A stretch of DNA of 64,000 nt from CAWBAT01 sp963810905 (GTDB taxonomy: Bacteria; Acidobacteriota; Terriglobia; Versatilivoradales; Versatilivoraceae): the NCBI GenBank assembly GCA_963810905.1, contig CAWEPG010000003.1:552325-616324 (forward strand), given 5' to 3'. Below the pieces are notes generated by a model. That model saw nothing but the letters and a program-made list of their open reading frames with translations. It had not been told where the DNA came from and did not search any database. Shown here piece by piece: positions 1 to 9,933 of this stretch (within the stretch, counting starts at the first letter, position 1; each line of letters starts with the position of its first letter). Position numbers and translations under genes: made by a program.

Positions 1-183
1 CTGATCCGCAGTTTCCGAATCGACCACGAAACCGAGGATCAACTTAAGACCTACGCACAATTCATCCATTCTGATCGAAGCCACGTGATCCGCGAAGCAC
101 TCAAATATCTCTTCCGAAATGATCGCAGCTTTCAATCACATCTACTCAAATGCTTTCCGGGTGATCATAACTCTGAATCCTGA
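1..183 (+). CDS. Ribbon-helix-helix (CopG/Arc-like) protein, 5' partial
   Basis: An open frame enters from the left edge and stops at TGA 181-183, giving about 60 residues. It begins with a short strand (LIRSFRIDHE) followed by two predicted helices (TEDQLKTYAQF, then SHVIREALKYLF), which is the layout of a ribbon-helix-helix DNA-binding domain. The start lies outside the window. These proteins act as dimeric repressors of plasmid, transposon or toxin-antitoxin operons; which applies here cannot be told. The DNA is clearly richer in A+T than the rest of the window and codon use differs from the neighbours, suggesting recent acquisition. The fold call is from pattern only. Confidence 0.5.
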   Translation: MIRSFRIDHETEDQLKTYAQFIHSDRSHVIREALKYLFRNDRSFQSHLLKCFPGDHNSES

Positions 184-1048
184 GTTGCGCTCCTTCCCTA
201 ATCCGATTTGAGATTAGCCCGCAGGAGAGATACTGACGCGCTACTGATCGAGACCGCCAAATAAGTCCGCTAGAACCTGTAGTCTGGGAGCTTGATGTCG
301 TCGCGCATCCGAGCACGTGCAGAAACGCGTTCGCGATCATCGCCTCCGTCGTCTCGATTCCTCCGAACAGGAGCACGGCGGCGTTCGACGCCACCTGGTC
401 GCGGGTCAGTCCTCCGGCCTCACCGGCCGCCGCCGCGACGAGGGACGAGGCCGGATCGCGGTCGAGTGCCGGGGTGACCGATGCGCGCAGCCGCCGGAAC
501 GCCTCCCGCCCGCTCCCGTCGGGCTCGGCGCCGGCGGTGATCGCCGTCACCTCCGCCACGATCGCCGCGTACCAGCCGAGCGCCTCGGCCGGATCGGTCT
601 CCTCGAGCCCGAGCGCAGCGACCATCACGCGCACCGAGAGTGGCCCTGCGAGCGCGGAGCGCAGATCGGCCGCTCCGGCCGGCTGAACCAGATCGAGGAG
701 CCGCTCGACCTCGCTCTCGATCAGTTCCGTGAAGCGGCTCCGCACCGGCGCCAGGCGAAAGGGCCGGGCGAAGGGACCTCGCTGGCGTTGGTGCTCCTCT
801 CCGTCGAGCGACAGCATGCTCGGGCCGATGACCTGCGCGGTCGAGAACCGTGGGTCGTCGACGGTGAACGTCTCCGGGTCGCGCATCGCCTCGAGCACGA
901 GATCGCGGCGCGTCACGAGCCACCCCCGCAGCGCCGGCACCCACGAGACCGGTTCCCGCTCCCGCAGTCGCGCGAGCAGTGGATGCGGATCGCGCTCGAG
1001 AGCGGCCAGCGTGACCGAGGCTCCGACGGGAAACGATTCATCCGTCAC
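146..1048 (-). pseudogene. Cytochrome P450, truncated after the I helix
   Basis: The frame reads as an actinobacterial cytochrome P450. It has the N-terminal proline-rich lead, the C-helix heme contact (DGEEHQRQRGPF) and the I-helix oxygen-binding segment (LLFGGIETTEAM). Homology stops abruptly near base 311, just after IANAFLHVL. The rest, to the stop at 146, is unrelated AT-rich sequence. The ExxR motif and the cysteine heme-ligand loop are therefore missing and the product cannot bind heme. I prefer GTG 1048 as start because the upstream ATG at 1117 leaves only about 20 bp to the divergent aldehyde dehydrogenase. The break coincides with a base-composition change, so it is a recombination or insertion boundary or an assembly join. 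Confidence 0.8.
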
Positions 1049-1136
1049 CCCGACGACGATAGACCGCCGCGAGGGTGCCGGTGGGTCGGCAGAGGCTAGC
1101 CTGTCGGGAAACGACATTCGAGAGGGAGAGAACGAG

Positions 1137-2609
1137 ATGGCTACAGCGGCGACCGGGGTCGAGGAACAGCTTCTGATCGGCGGCGAGTGGGTGGAGGCCG
1201 GAGCGGCGGCCGCTTCGACGTCACCGATCCCGCGACCGGCGAGCTCGTCGGCTCGATGCCGGACGCAGGCGAGAGCGACGTCAGGGCAGCGATCGACGCC
1301 GCCTGCCGGCGCGCTCGACGAGCTGGAAGGCGCTGCCGGCGCTCCAGCGCGCGCGCATCCTCCGCCGCGCCGCCGACCTGATCCGCGAGCGCCGCGACAC
1401 GATCGCGCTCGTGATGACCTCCGAGCAGGGGAAGCCGCTGGCCGAGGCCGCGGGCGAGGTCGACTACGCCGCGAGCTTCCTCGAGTGGTTCGGCGGCGAG
1501 GCCGAGCGCGTCTACGGGCAGATCGTGCCGCCGATGAACCCGACGAGCCGCGTGCTCGTCCTCCGCCAGCCGGTCGGGGTGACGGCCGCGATCACGCCGT
1601 GGAACTTTCCCGCCGCGATGATGACGCGCAAGCTCGGGCCGGCGATGGCCGCCGGCTGCACGAGCGTCGTCAAGCCGGCGAGCGCCACCCCGCTGACCGC
1701 CGCGCTGATCCTGCGCGCGATCGAGGATGCGGGCATGCCTCCCGGGCGTCGTGAACCTGATCACCTCCCGCTCGTCGGGGATGGTCGCGCAGCAGCTGTT
1801 CTCGCGACCCTCGCGTCCGCAAGATCTCGTTCACGGGGTCGACCGAGGTCGGCAAGGAGCTGATCCGGCGCTCGGCCGATCAGGTCAAGCGGCTCTCGCT
1901 CGAGCTCGGCGGCCACGCGCCGTACGTGATCTTCGACGACGCCGACCTCGACGAGGCCGTCGACGGCCTGATCGCGTCGAAGTTCCGCAACGCCGGCCAG
2001 ACGTGCGTCTGCGCCAACCGCACCTACGTCCAGAGCGGCGTCTACGACGCCTTCGTCGAGAAGCTCGCCGAGAAGGTGACGCGGATGGTCGTCGGCCACG
2101 GCACCGAGGACGGCGTCACGATCGGCCCGCTGATCGACGAGCGCGCGGTCGACAAGGCCGACGAGCACGTGCAGGACGCGATCGCCCACGGGGCGCGCCT
2201 CGTCGTCGGCGGCGAGCGGCTCGCGGGCGGCGACTACGACGGCGGCTCGTTCTACGCGCCGACGGTGCTCGAGGGCGTCACGCCGGAGATGCTGATCTCG
2301 ACCGAGGAGACGTTCGGCCCTGTCGCCGGGATCACCCGCTTCGAGACCGAGGAGGAGGCGATCCGGGTCGCGAACGAGTCCGTCTACGGCCTCGCCGCGT
2401 ACTTCCACACCCGCGACTACGCGCGGCTCCTGCGGGTCGCCGAGAAGCTCGAGTACGGGATCATCGGCGCCAACACCGGGATCATCAGCGCGGCCAACGC
2501 GCCGTTCGGCGGCGTCAAGGAGTCGGGCTACGGCCGCGAGGGCGGCGCCGTCGGGATCGACGAGTACCTGGACGTCAAGTACGTCCAGGTCGGCGGCGTC
2601 GGGACGTAG
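1137..2609 (+). CDS. NAD(P)-dependent aldehyde dehydrogenase (frameshifted)
   Basis: Aldehyde dehydrogenase superfamily enzyme of about 485 residues, oxidising an aldehyde to the acid with NAD(P). Seen in order: the nucleotide-binding segment with ITPWNFP, KPAS and FTGSTEVGK, the general-base region LELGGHAP, the catalytic cysteine in FRNAGQTCVCANR, and the C-terminal EETFGPV and FGGVKESGYGREGG. ATG 1137 follows a good ribosome-binding site (AGAGGGAGAG, 1121-1130). The reading frame changes near 1200, 1315, 1742 and 1805; at 1742 a run of three G replaces two. The total length fits an intact enzyme, so these look like consensus errors. Closest by motif to succinate-semialdehyde dehydrogenases; the substrate cannot be assigned. 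Divergent from the truncated P450. Confidence 0.88.
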
Positions 2610-2662
2610 GCGCCGGGCGAGCCCGGGCGGCGACCTGCCGACGCGCTGGCTATCCTCACGCC

Positions 2663-3020
2663 GTGGCGCTCTTCTCCAGCAAGCCGTCCGCCCCGACCGC
2701 GAGCGACCTTCGCCGCGAGCGGCGGGCGCTGCTCATCCTCCGCGAGGATCGGCTGCGCGAGCTCGGCGGGATCACGCTCGAGATGTACCGCCGCGACCAC
2801 TTCAACGAGACGCTGATCATCGAGCGCTGCGCCGAGCTCGTCGCGATCGAGGCGCGGGCCAGTGAGATCGACGCGCTGCTGCAGGGAGCGCGCGGCCTCC
2901 GCCGCAGCGGCAGCTGCGATCTGCGCCTGCGGCGCGCCGCTGCTGATCGGCGCCCGCTTCTGCCCGAGCTGCGGCCGCTCCCTGATCGACGAGAGCACCG
3001 CGGTGGAGGCCGAGGAGTGA
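2663..3020 (+). CDS. Coiled-coil protein with C-terminal zinc ribbon
   Basis: About 118 residues starting at GTG 2663. The N-terminal two thirds is charged and helical (SDLRRERRALLILREDRLRE onward). The C-terminal part, reached after one frame change near 2893, carries a CACG...CPSCG zinc-ribbon pair followed by a short acidic tail and TGA 3018-3020. The stop overlaps the start of the next gene (ATG 3020), so the two are probably translationally coupled. I do not recognise a named family. The zinc ribbon suggests protein-protein or nucleic-acid contact, possibly in partnership with the zinc-ribbon/SPOR-like protein downstream. Confidence 0.6.
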
Positions 3021-3574
3021 TGACCCCGTGCCCGCGCTGCGGCGAAGGCGTCGCCGCGGGCCAGGAGTACTGCCTCGAATGCGGGCTCAGGCTCCCGGGC
3101 GTGACACGGCTCGGATCGGCCCCGCCCGACCCTCGCACGATCGTCGTCCCGCTCGTGATCGCAGCCTGCGTGGCACTGGCCGGAGCGGCCGCAGGCATCG
3201 CGCTTACGCGTGACGACGGCGACGGCGACGCCGATCCTCACGGCCACCGGTGGCAGCGAGCCCGTGCCGACGAAGACGACGTCTGCGGCGAGCCTCGCCG
3301 AGTGGCCGGAGGGTAGTGTCCGGCTGGACGAACGTCCTCGTCTCGGTGCCAAAGGTCGACGGCCGTGACGCCGCGGTCGCACGGGCCGAACAGGCGCGTC
3401 AGCGAGGGCTGCGGCGGGTCGGAGTGCTCGACTCATCCCGCTACCCGAGCCTCCATCCGGGCTACTGGGTCGTCTTCGCCGGCGTCTATCCGAGCGAGCC
3501 GGAGGCGACGAGCCGCCTGCGCGAGGCGAAGGGCGTGCAGCGGGCCGCCCACACGGCACGCATCAGCGCGGTAG
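3020..3574 (+). CDS. Zinc-ribbon membrane protein with SPOR-like C-terminus
   Basis: Starts with a zinc ribbon (CPRCGEG...CLECGLRL, residues 4-24), then a hydrophobic segment (VPLVIAACVALAGAAAGIAL) predicted to cross the membrane once. An Asp/Gly-rich linker leads to a SPOR-like repeat (WTNVLVSVPK, then PGYWVVFAGVYPS and a helix with EATSRLREAK). SPOR domains bind denuded septal peptidoglycan, which would place this protein at the division site with its ribbon in the cytoplasm. The frame changes near 3240-3300 and again before the TAG at 3572-3574. Without the last change the frame would run into the next gene. A terminator-like hairpin follows at 3582. Confidence 0.6.
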
Positions 3575-3581
3575 CGATTCG

Positions 3582-3601
3582 TTGCCTGAGCAGGCAATTT
3601 C
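3582..3601 (+). terminator. Hairpin plus T-run after the SPOR-like gene
   Basis: Inverted repeat TTGCCTG/CAGGCAA with a 2-base centre at 3582-3597, directly followed by TTT. It lies 8 bp after the inferred stop of the zinc-ribbon/SPOR-like gene, as expected for a weak Rho-independent terminator. Confidence 0.4.
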
Positions 3602-3714
3602 GGCCGCGAGTTTGTAACACTGGGCCAAACCGGGTAGACTCGGGTGCGAAGACGGTGCCAATCCACCTGTTTTTGGCCTACATATCGCGTTCTCGAGGGA
3701 GTGAGACCCGCCTG

Positions 3715-4167
3715 ATGGATGATCACGTCGCCTATCTGCAGTCCTGCATGTATCAATACTCCCGAGCGATCTATCGCTCGATCAAGGATCTGATCGATCC
3801 ATACACCGACCAGCAGACGCGCCTCGAGTCACGGCGGAGCGTGCTGGAGGAGTGCGAGCTCACGATGTCACGGCTGGCCGCCGATCCGCAGTATTTCGCG
3901 CGCCCCGACCGGGCGCTCTTCCAGGACATCCGCCGCTACTTCCCGATCACCGCGCAGGCGCAGGTCGCCTGGGCCGTGCGCGAGGGCGTCGGCGCGGCGA
4001 TGGCGTTCATCGAGCAGCAGATCCAGGCCGGTGCCTTCGACGGCGGTATTGCCCGCTGCAAGGCGACGACCCGCAAGGGCAAGGCCTGTCAGCGCACGCC
4101 GCTGCCGAACCGGGACTACTGCCCGTCACACCAGCATCTCGAAGCGCGCACCTCGCTCGCCGCCTAG
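3715..4167 (+). CDS. Conserved protein with C-terminal Cys/His cluster (DUF5763-like)
   Basis: A 150-residue intact protein starting at ATG 3715. The first 110 residues are helical and soluble. The last 35 carry a zinc-finger-like pattern, with Cys in ARCKATTRKGKACQR and NRDYCPSH. This tail resembles the short DUF5763-type motif (C-K-A-x-T-x-K-G-x-x-C, then YC-xx-H), found at the ends of many otherwise unrelated bacterial proteins; its role is unknown. About 140 bp of untranslated sequence precede the gene, so it is probably transcribed on its own. No function is assigned. Confidence 0.65.
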   Translation: MDDHVAYLQSCMYQYSRAIYRSIKDLIDPYTDQQTRLESRRSVLEECELTMSRLAADPQYFARPDRALFQDIRRYFPITAQAQVAWAVREGVGAAMAFIEQQIQAGAFDGGIARCKATTRKGKACQRTPLPNRDYCPSHQHLEARTSLAA

Positions 4168-4251
4168 CGGGTTTTGGCCGGTGCTAGCGGTGACCGGCTG
4201 CGGCCGGCCGCCTAGGGTTGCCTCGCGCCGGGCGGTAAGCTCGGACTACGC

Positions 4252-6290
4252 ATGTCGCACGACACCGACAAGCTCATCCGCCAGCTCTCGCTCGTCGCCT
4301 TCCTGATGGCCGAGCGCCGGCCGTTGACCGCACGCGACGTCAAGGGCAACGTCGAGGGGTACTCGGAGATGTCGGACGAGGCGTTCGCGCGGCGGTTCTA
4401 CTCCGACCGAGCCGAGCTGACCGGGCTCGGCGTGCCGCTGCACTCCCAGCGCGACGAGTTCACCGGCGAGGAGCTCTACACGCTGCGCTCCGAGAACTAC
4501 TTCCTCGATCGCCTCGACCTCAAGGACGACGAGCTCGCAGCGCTCCAGACGGCGCTCTTCTACCTCGACGGCAAGTTCGCCTACGCCGAGCCGCTCCGGC
4601 TGGCGCTCCAGAACCTGGCGCTCGGTCGGCCCGGCTTCCACGAGGCCCGCACCGACACGGCCGAGCGCGTGCGTGTCAGCGCCCCCGACTACTCGCCTGA
4701 GCTTGCGGGCCGCCTGTCGAAGCTCGAAGCGGCGATCTCGAAGCAGCGCACGATCAAGTTCGCGTACTGGTCGCCGCAACGGGACAAGATCACCGAGCGG
4801 ACGCTCAACCCCTACGCGCTGAGGCTCGACGAGGGCGTCTGGTACGTCGTCGGCCAGGACCTCGACCGGGCCGCCGTGCGGACGTTCCGCGTCTCGCGGA
4901 TCCGCAGCGACATCAGGTTTGCGACCCGTCGCGAGCGCGACTTCAAGCTGCCGCCCGACTTCGACGTCGAGGCGCACCGCGTCCCCCGGCCCTGGCAGAT
5001 CGGCGAGACCGTCGGGCACGGCCCGGATCGCGGTGCAGGGAGACACCGCCTGGTGGGTGCACCGGACCCTCTCCGACGCGGGCGTGCTCGAGGACGGCGT
5101 CTTCGAGACGCCGTTCGCGCGGATCGAGCCGCTCGCCGGCTGGGTGCTGCGCCAGAACGGCCGCGCGATCCCGCTCGAGCCGAAGGCGCTGCGCGACGCC
5201 GTCGCAGACGGCCTGGCCCTGCTGCGCGCAAAGCCACGACGGGGAGCGCCCGGCGCCCGCACGCGAGCGCCGCGTCGAGGCGTCTGCCGACCGTGGCGAC
5301 CGGCCCGTCGGGCCGATCGCGCCGGAGCGTTTCGGCGTGCTCCAGGCCCTGCTTGCACACGTCCTCTCGGCCTGTGGCGAGGGCCGCGACGCCCGGCTCG
5401 ACGCCGACGACCTCGCCGCCCGATTCTCGATTCCGCGCGAGGAGCTGCAGGACACGCTCTCGCTGCTCAACCTGGTCAACTTCGGCGGTGGCTGCTACAC
5501 GGTCTACGCCGAGGTCGACGAGGATGCGGGGATCGTGCGGGTCGACAAGGAGCTGTACGGCGACGTCTTCCGGCGGCCGCCGAAGCTGACGCCGCTCGAG
5601 GCGCGCGCGATTCGACTCGCGATCGACTACGTCGGCCCGACGATCGCGGCGGACGCACATACGCCGCTCGACCGGGTGCGGAAGAAGCTCGAGGAGACCT
5701 TCGGCCAGTTCGACCTTCCCCACACGCCCACCGGCAACGCGGGCGACGCCGAGGAGGAGCTCGTGCGGACGCTCTCCGACGCGGTCGAGAAGCGGCGCGT
5801 CGTCGAGATCGAGTACCTCAAGGAGGGTGACGAGGGGCCGACGACACGGTCGGTCGAGCCGTACTCGTTCGAGCGCGAGCTCCCCGTCTGGCGCGTGCAC
5901 ACCTGGGACCGCACGGCGGACGGGCCGCGGACGTACCGGCTCGACAGGATGCGCTCGGCGCGGCTCACCGACGAGCTGTTCGAGCCGCGCGACGGCTTCG
6001 ATCCGCGCTACCTGACCGAGCCGCGGCTCGCCCGGCTCTGGCACTCACCGGTCGTGGCCCGCTGGAAGGTCGAACAGCGCAGCGCCCGGCTCCTGACCGA
6101 CAAGGCGTCCGTGTCGGAGCTGCCGTTCAAGACCGACGAGTGGCTGCTCTCCGAGGTTCTCGCCGACGCCGGCGAGACGATCGTGCTCGAGCCCGCGGAC
6201 ATGCGGGCGAGCGTGGCCGCGAGGGCGCGCACGCTCCAGGTGGAGCTCGGCCTCAGCCCGCGGCGGAAGCGCCCGGCAGCACGAGCCTGA
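4252..6290 (+). CDS. pafBC: Fused PafB-PafC, tandem WYL-domain transcriptional activator (frameshifted)
   Basis: About 680 residues holding two successive copies of a helix-turn-helix plus WYL module. Copy 1 (residues ~1-325) begins at ATG 4252, with its WYL core around KQRTIKFAYWSP. Copy 2 has its core around KRRVVEIEYLKEGDEG and ends with a WCX-type segment and a basic tail. In mycobacteria PafB and PafC are separate neighbouring proteins that form a heterodimer and activate the LexA/RecA-independent DNA-damage regulon; single-chain fusions are known in some actinobacteria. Frame changes near 5020 and 5260 split the sequence, but length and order fit one fusion gene. No Pup ligase gene is nearby. 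The 3' end overlaps the convergent kinase gene by 38 bp. Confidence 0.8.
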
Positions 6291-6886
6291 ACGTCGAGCC
6301 CTGGCCGGGGCTCGATTCGACCTCGACCTCTCCCCCGTGGGCACGTGCGATCGCGCGCACGATGGCGAGGCCGAGCCCCGAGCCGGGGCGCGCGGCAGTG
6401 AGGCGCACGCCGGGCTCGAAGATCTGCTCGAGGTCGTCGGGCGCGATCCCATCGCCCTGATCGGTGACCGCCAGCACGACGGAGCCGGCTTCATGGCGTC
6501 CACTCATCGTGACGAGGCCGTCGGGAGGCGAATGGCCGACCGCATTCCCGACCAGGTTGTCGAGCGCCTGGAGCAGTCGCTCCGGGTCTCCGTCGAGCAT
6601 CAGCTCGCCCTCGGCCGAGACCGTCACCGGGTGGCCTCGAAGCGCGGCCCGCTCGGCGGCGTCTCGGAGCAACGCGGCCGCATCGAGGCGCTCCTGCAGG
6701 ATCGAAGCCGTCGAGGCGTCCAGCAGAAGCCGCTCGATGCTCTCCCGCGGCGGCCGTCGCGAGCTCGCGCAGGCGGCGCTCGGCGAGGCTCGTCGGCGGC
6801 GGGATACGCCTCGGCGATCGCGACGAGCGCCGCGACGGGGCTCCGTACCTCGTGCGCGAGCACGGAGAGTCGGTCGAGGCGTTCAC
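6253..6886 (-). CDS. Small soluble histidine kinase (frameshifted)
   Basis: About 210 residues with no membrane segment or sensor domain. The phosphoacceptor helix is visible as LAHEVRSPVAALVAIAEAY (His in AHEVRSP). It is followed by the ATPase domain with an N box (NLVGNAVGHSPPDG), G1 (VTDQGDGI) and G2 (GSGLGLAIV). The proposed GTG start at 6886 overlaps the stop of queG as GTGA, which implies translational coupling. Frame changes occur just after the start and near 6735-6775. No response regulator lies next to it. With no input domain it may read a partner protein or work in a phosphorelay. Confidence 0.75.
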
Positions 6887-7893
6887 TCCGCCCGCCCCGC
6901 GATACGGGCGACCGCCCAGCCGGCGGCGTCCGAGAGCATCGGATCGTCACTCGCCGCCCACTCCTGCGCGAGCCGAGCGCCTCGCCCGAGCCGGTGTTAC
7001 CGAGCGCGTGGAGCGCATTTCGCCGCAGCCAGCGCGGGTCGTTCCGCGGCACGTAGAGCCGGTCGAGCTCGGCCGACGAGCTCCGCCCCGTCGCGGGTCA
7101 GCCAGTCGACGAGCGACACATTCGGGACGGCCTCGTCCGGCGAGCGCCGAATCCGCCCGCCGCTTCTCGATCCCCCGGTTCCAGGGGCAGACGTCCTGGC
7201 AGATGTCGCAGCCGTAGACCGACGCCCCGAGCTCCTCCCGGTAGTGCTCCGGCAGCGGCGCCGGTGCCTGCGTCCAGTACGAGAGGCACCGATTCGCGTC
7301 GAGCACGCCCGGCTCGTCGAGAGCGCCGGTGGGGCACGCGTCGATGCAGAGCCGGCAGCGGCCGCAGTCGAGCTCGAGCGGCGGCGTCGCCTCGATCTCG
7401 ACGTCGGTGACGAGCGTCCCGAGCACGACCCAGGAGCCGTGCTCGCGGGTGATCAACATCGTGTTCTTGCCGTAGAAGCCGACGCCCGCGCGGCGCGCGC
7501 CCTCGCGATCGACGTGCTGGTTCGCATCGACGAGCACCCGGTAGCTCCCGCCGAGCGAGCGGCCGAGGGCGTCGAGGCGTTCGCGGAGGAGCGCGTAGTG
7601 GTCGCGCCAGGCATAGCGCGGCAGCCGGCCTTCGCCGGCGGCTGGGCTCGGGCCCGTCGACCCAGTAACAGAGGGCCGCCGAGACGACCGTCCGCGCCGC
7701 CCCGTCGAGGAGCAGCTCGGGATGGCACGACACCTGAGGCTGGGCCATCGTGAACTTCATGTCGCGCGAAGAGCCCCTGCGCGCGCCGCTCGCCGATGTG
7801 CCGCTCCGTCTCCGCGTAGGCCTCCGCCGGGGCGGCGCCGACGACATCGAGGCCGAGCTCGGCTGCGAGGCGGGCGAGCTCGGCGGCCGTCAT
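6883..7893 (-). CDS. queG: Epoxyqueuosine reductase QueG (frameshifted)
   Basis: QueG catalyses the last step of queuosine synthesis in tRNA, reducing epoxyqueuosine with cobalamin and two 4Fe-4S clusters. The N-terminus (MTAAELARLAAELGLDVVGA) fits, and both cluster motifs are present: CGRCRLCIDACPTGAL and CDICQDVCPWN. The C-terminal region matches the usual tail (PRNDPRWLRRNALHALGN...) with a HEAT-like repeat ending in AVARIAGRAE. ATG 7893 opens the gene. Frame changes lie near 7765, 7630, 7490, 7130 and 6970. The cofactor links it to the cob(I)alamin adenosyltransferase gene at 52643-53225, although QueG needs cobalamin rather than specifically the adenosyl form. Confidence 0.88.
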
Positions 7894-7954
7894 GCGGGGA
7901 TTGTGCACGCGATGGCGGTCGTGCGGTGGACGACGATCCCGGGAAGGAAACCCC

Positions 7955-7978
7955 GGGGAGAGGCTGAAGCCTCTCCCC
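7955..7978 (+). promoter_or_regulatory. Perfect 10-bp hairpin just upstream of a start codon
   Basis: GGGGAGAGGC at 7955-7964 and GCCTCTCCCC at 7969-7978 form a perfect stem closed by a TGAA loop. The stem holds the only Shine-Dalgarno-like sequence (GGGGAG) near ATG 7985, so a folded transcript would hide it. It lies in the 91-bp divergent gap between queG and the secreted protein gene. Confidence 0.45.
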
Positions 7979-7984
7979 GTGCCC

Positions 7985-8642
7985 ATGCGCGACCCCGTCT
8001 CCCGCGGCCTCGCACTCGCCGCCCTCGTCGTCGCCGCGCTCGGTTTCACGGGCGTCGGCGAGGCCGTGCGCAACGCCGTCCTCCCTCCGGGAAGCGTCGG
8101 CACGGCGCAGCTCCGCGCCAACGCCGTCACCGGCGACAAGATCCGCTCGGGCGCGGTCACCGGCGCCGACATCAAGAACGGGACGATCAAGGCCGGTGAC
8201 CTCGCTCCCGGCACGATCCCGGCCGGCACGGCTTTCGTCGTCCACCGCCTGACGAAGGACGTGACGGCGCTCGGCGAGCATCAGCTGCTGATCCCGTGCG
8301 ACGCCGGTCAGGTGCCCGTCGGCGGCGGCGGCGGGTTCCTCTCGACGACGACGACCGACTACGTCGGCAACGAGTTCTACGGCAGCCTGATCAACTCGGC
8401 GCCGGCGAACGGCACGAACGCCGTCGACGACCGCGGCGAGGCCGCCGGCTGGATCATCACCGCGCGCAGCTCGGCCGGCGAAGAAGCGGCTCGCCGGCTA
8501 CGTGATCTGCGCGTACACGCCGGCTCCTGCAAGGCGAGAAGGCGTCAACGCCGCACGTCCGCCCGAAAGCCGAAGGCGCTTCAGGACGCGGTGCGAGAGC
8601 CGCCACGCAAGCGTCGCGGCGGCTCACGGCCGCACACTCTGA
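7985..8642 (+). CDS. Secreted protein with repeated T-A/G-DI-K-N-G motifs
   Basis: Starts at ATG 7985 with a signal-peptide-like segment (SRGLALAALVVAALGFTGV). Next comes a run of short degenerate repeats with the pattern G-(T/A)-x-x-L/I-(R/K)-x-(N/G)-x-(V/I) (for example SVGTAQLRANAVTGDKI and AVTGADIKNGTIKAGDL), which is typical of extracellular beta-solenoid or collagen-stalk-like proteins. A C-terminal globular part with two cysteines (IPCDAGQVPVGGG; YVICAYTP) follows. A frame change near 8478 is needed to reach the second cysteine, and the exact 3' end (TGA 8640-8642) is uncertain. Such proteins are common in Thermoleophilia-like genomes; no function is established. Confidence 0.55.
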
Positions 8643-8648
8643 GTCTCG

Positions 8649-8947
8649 CTAGCCGAAGCCGAGGATGAACTTGGCGTCGTCCGACATCCGGTCGGGCGTC
8701 CAGGGCGGCTCGAAGGTGAGCTCGACCTCGACCTTCTCGACGCCGGGGAGCGCGGCGACGGCGTCGTGGATGCCCTCCTGGATCATCGGGCCGGCAGGGC
8801 AGCCCATCGAGGTGAGCGAGTGGATGACCTTCACGTTCGGGCCGTCGATCTGCGCTTCGTAGAAGAGCCCGATCTCGACGATGTCCATCCCGAGCTCGGG
8901 ATCCTCGACCCCGTGCAGCGCCTCTCGACGTCCGTTTCGGTGACCAT
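8649..8947 (-). CDS. DUF59/MIP18 family iron-sulfur assembly protein (SufT-like)
   Basis: Around 98 residues of the MIP18/DUF59 family, small proteins that help mature Fe-S proteins (SufT, and PaaD in the phenylacetate system). Diagnostic features are DPELGMDIVEIGLFY, the conserved cysteine in LTSMGCPAGPMI, and EPPWTPDRMSDDAKFILG, which is very close to the family C-terminus. The start is placed at ATG 8947 (MVTETDVE), with a frame change around 8915. No suf genes are adjacent. The next gene on this strand (2-phosphoglycerate kinase) ends 10 bp upstream, so this gene may be the last member of that operon. Confidence 0.8.
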
Positions 8948-8956
8948 GGGCCGAGT

Positions 8957-9933
8957 CTAGCCTGCGCGGCGCGCGAACGAGGCTCCGCACGATGGCGCTC
9001 CAGGGCTCGCGTCACGACCGCGTAGCGAGCCGACTCGGCACCCGTCCAGGACGAGGTCGAGCACCTGGCCGATCGCGTCGTCGAGCGTCGCGTTCTCGAT
9101 CACGGGCACGTCGAAGCGGCGCGCCCGCTCGAGGAGGACGTCCTGGATCATCCGGATCTCGGTCATCCCGTCGAGGTACTTCTCGAGCGGCCGCAGGCCC
9201 TCGGTGGCCGCGTCCCGCACCCAGAAGTGGCTGCGATGGGCATCCTCGTCGGTGATCGCGACGACGCACTGGACGACGAGCGCATCGGCCCGGTCGACGG
9301 CGATCATCCCGGGCACGATGTGGACGCCCTCGAGCACCATCGACCAGCCCTCGGTCAGCGAGCGGTCGATCGCCGCCTCCACGCCGACGAGCACGTTCCG
9401 CGTCTGGTCGAGGAAGCCGAGCAGCGCCGCGTCGCCCGCGAGATCTTCGTCGGCCCGGCTCAGCGCCAGCTCGGCCTCGAAGCTCGAGTAGTGCACCGAC
9501 GGCATGAACTCGCGCGAGAAGAACGCGCGCATCGTCTGGCGGATGAAGTCGGTCGAGGTCACCCGCGTGATCCCGAGCCGGTGGGCGGCCTCGGTCGCGA
9601 GCGTGGACTTCCCGGTGCCGGTGGCGCCGCCGACGAGCAGGAGCACGGGAAGCTCGAGATGCTGCAGCGCCTGGAGGCGCCGCAGCCGTCGCATCGTCCG
9701 CGCCGCCTCCGGCTCGCCGAGCACCTCCGCCGCGAGCTCCGCCAGCCGGTCGAGATCGAGCTCGAGCGGCGCGCTGCTGGATCATGTCGGCGTCGGCACG
9801 CCGGGCGAGCTCGTACGCGCGGGTCGGGCGTCAGGCCCGTGGCGGCGAGCGCCCGCGCCATCAGTCCCTTCGACCAGGGCGGGCCCTCGTCCCCTCCGAG
9901 CGGCAGCGGCGCAAGGTACCGCCGCTCGCTCAT
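8957..9933 (-). CDS. 2-phosphoglycerate kinase (frameshifted near N-terminus)
   Basis: P-loop kinase of about 320 residues that phosphorylates 2-phosphoglycerate to 2,3-bisphosphoglycerate. The C-terminal kinase domain is intact, with Walker A GGATGTGKSTLA, the substrate-side TSTDFIRQTMRAF, VLEGVHIVPG and EKYLDGMTEIRMIQDVL. The N-terminal ATP-cone-like part (SKGLMARALAATGL) is in another frame, with changes near 9820-9740. ATG 9933 overlaps the stop of the cyclic 2,3-diphosphoglycerate synthetase gene as ATGA, so the two enzymes of the pathway are translationally coupled. The family was characterised in methanogens such as Methanothermus fervidus. Confidence 0.85.

Noticed and set aside
3575..3714. 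Riboswitch in the gap before the 3715 gene
   Set aside because: No conserved aptamer pattern could be recognised; only a terminator-like hairpin is visible.
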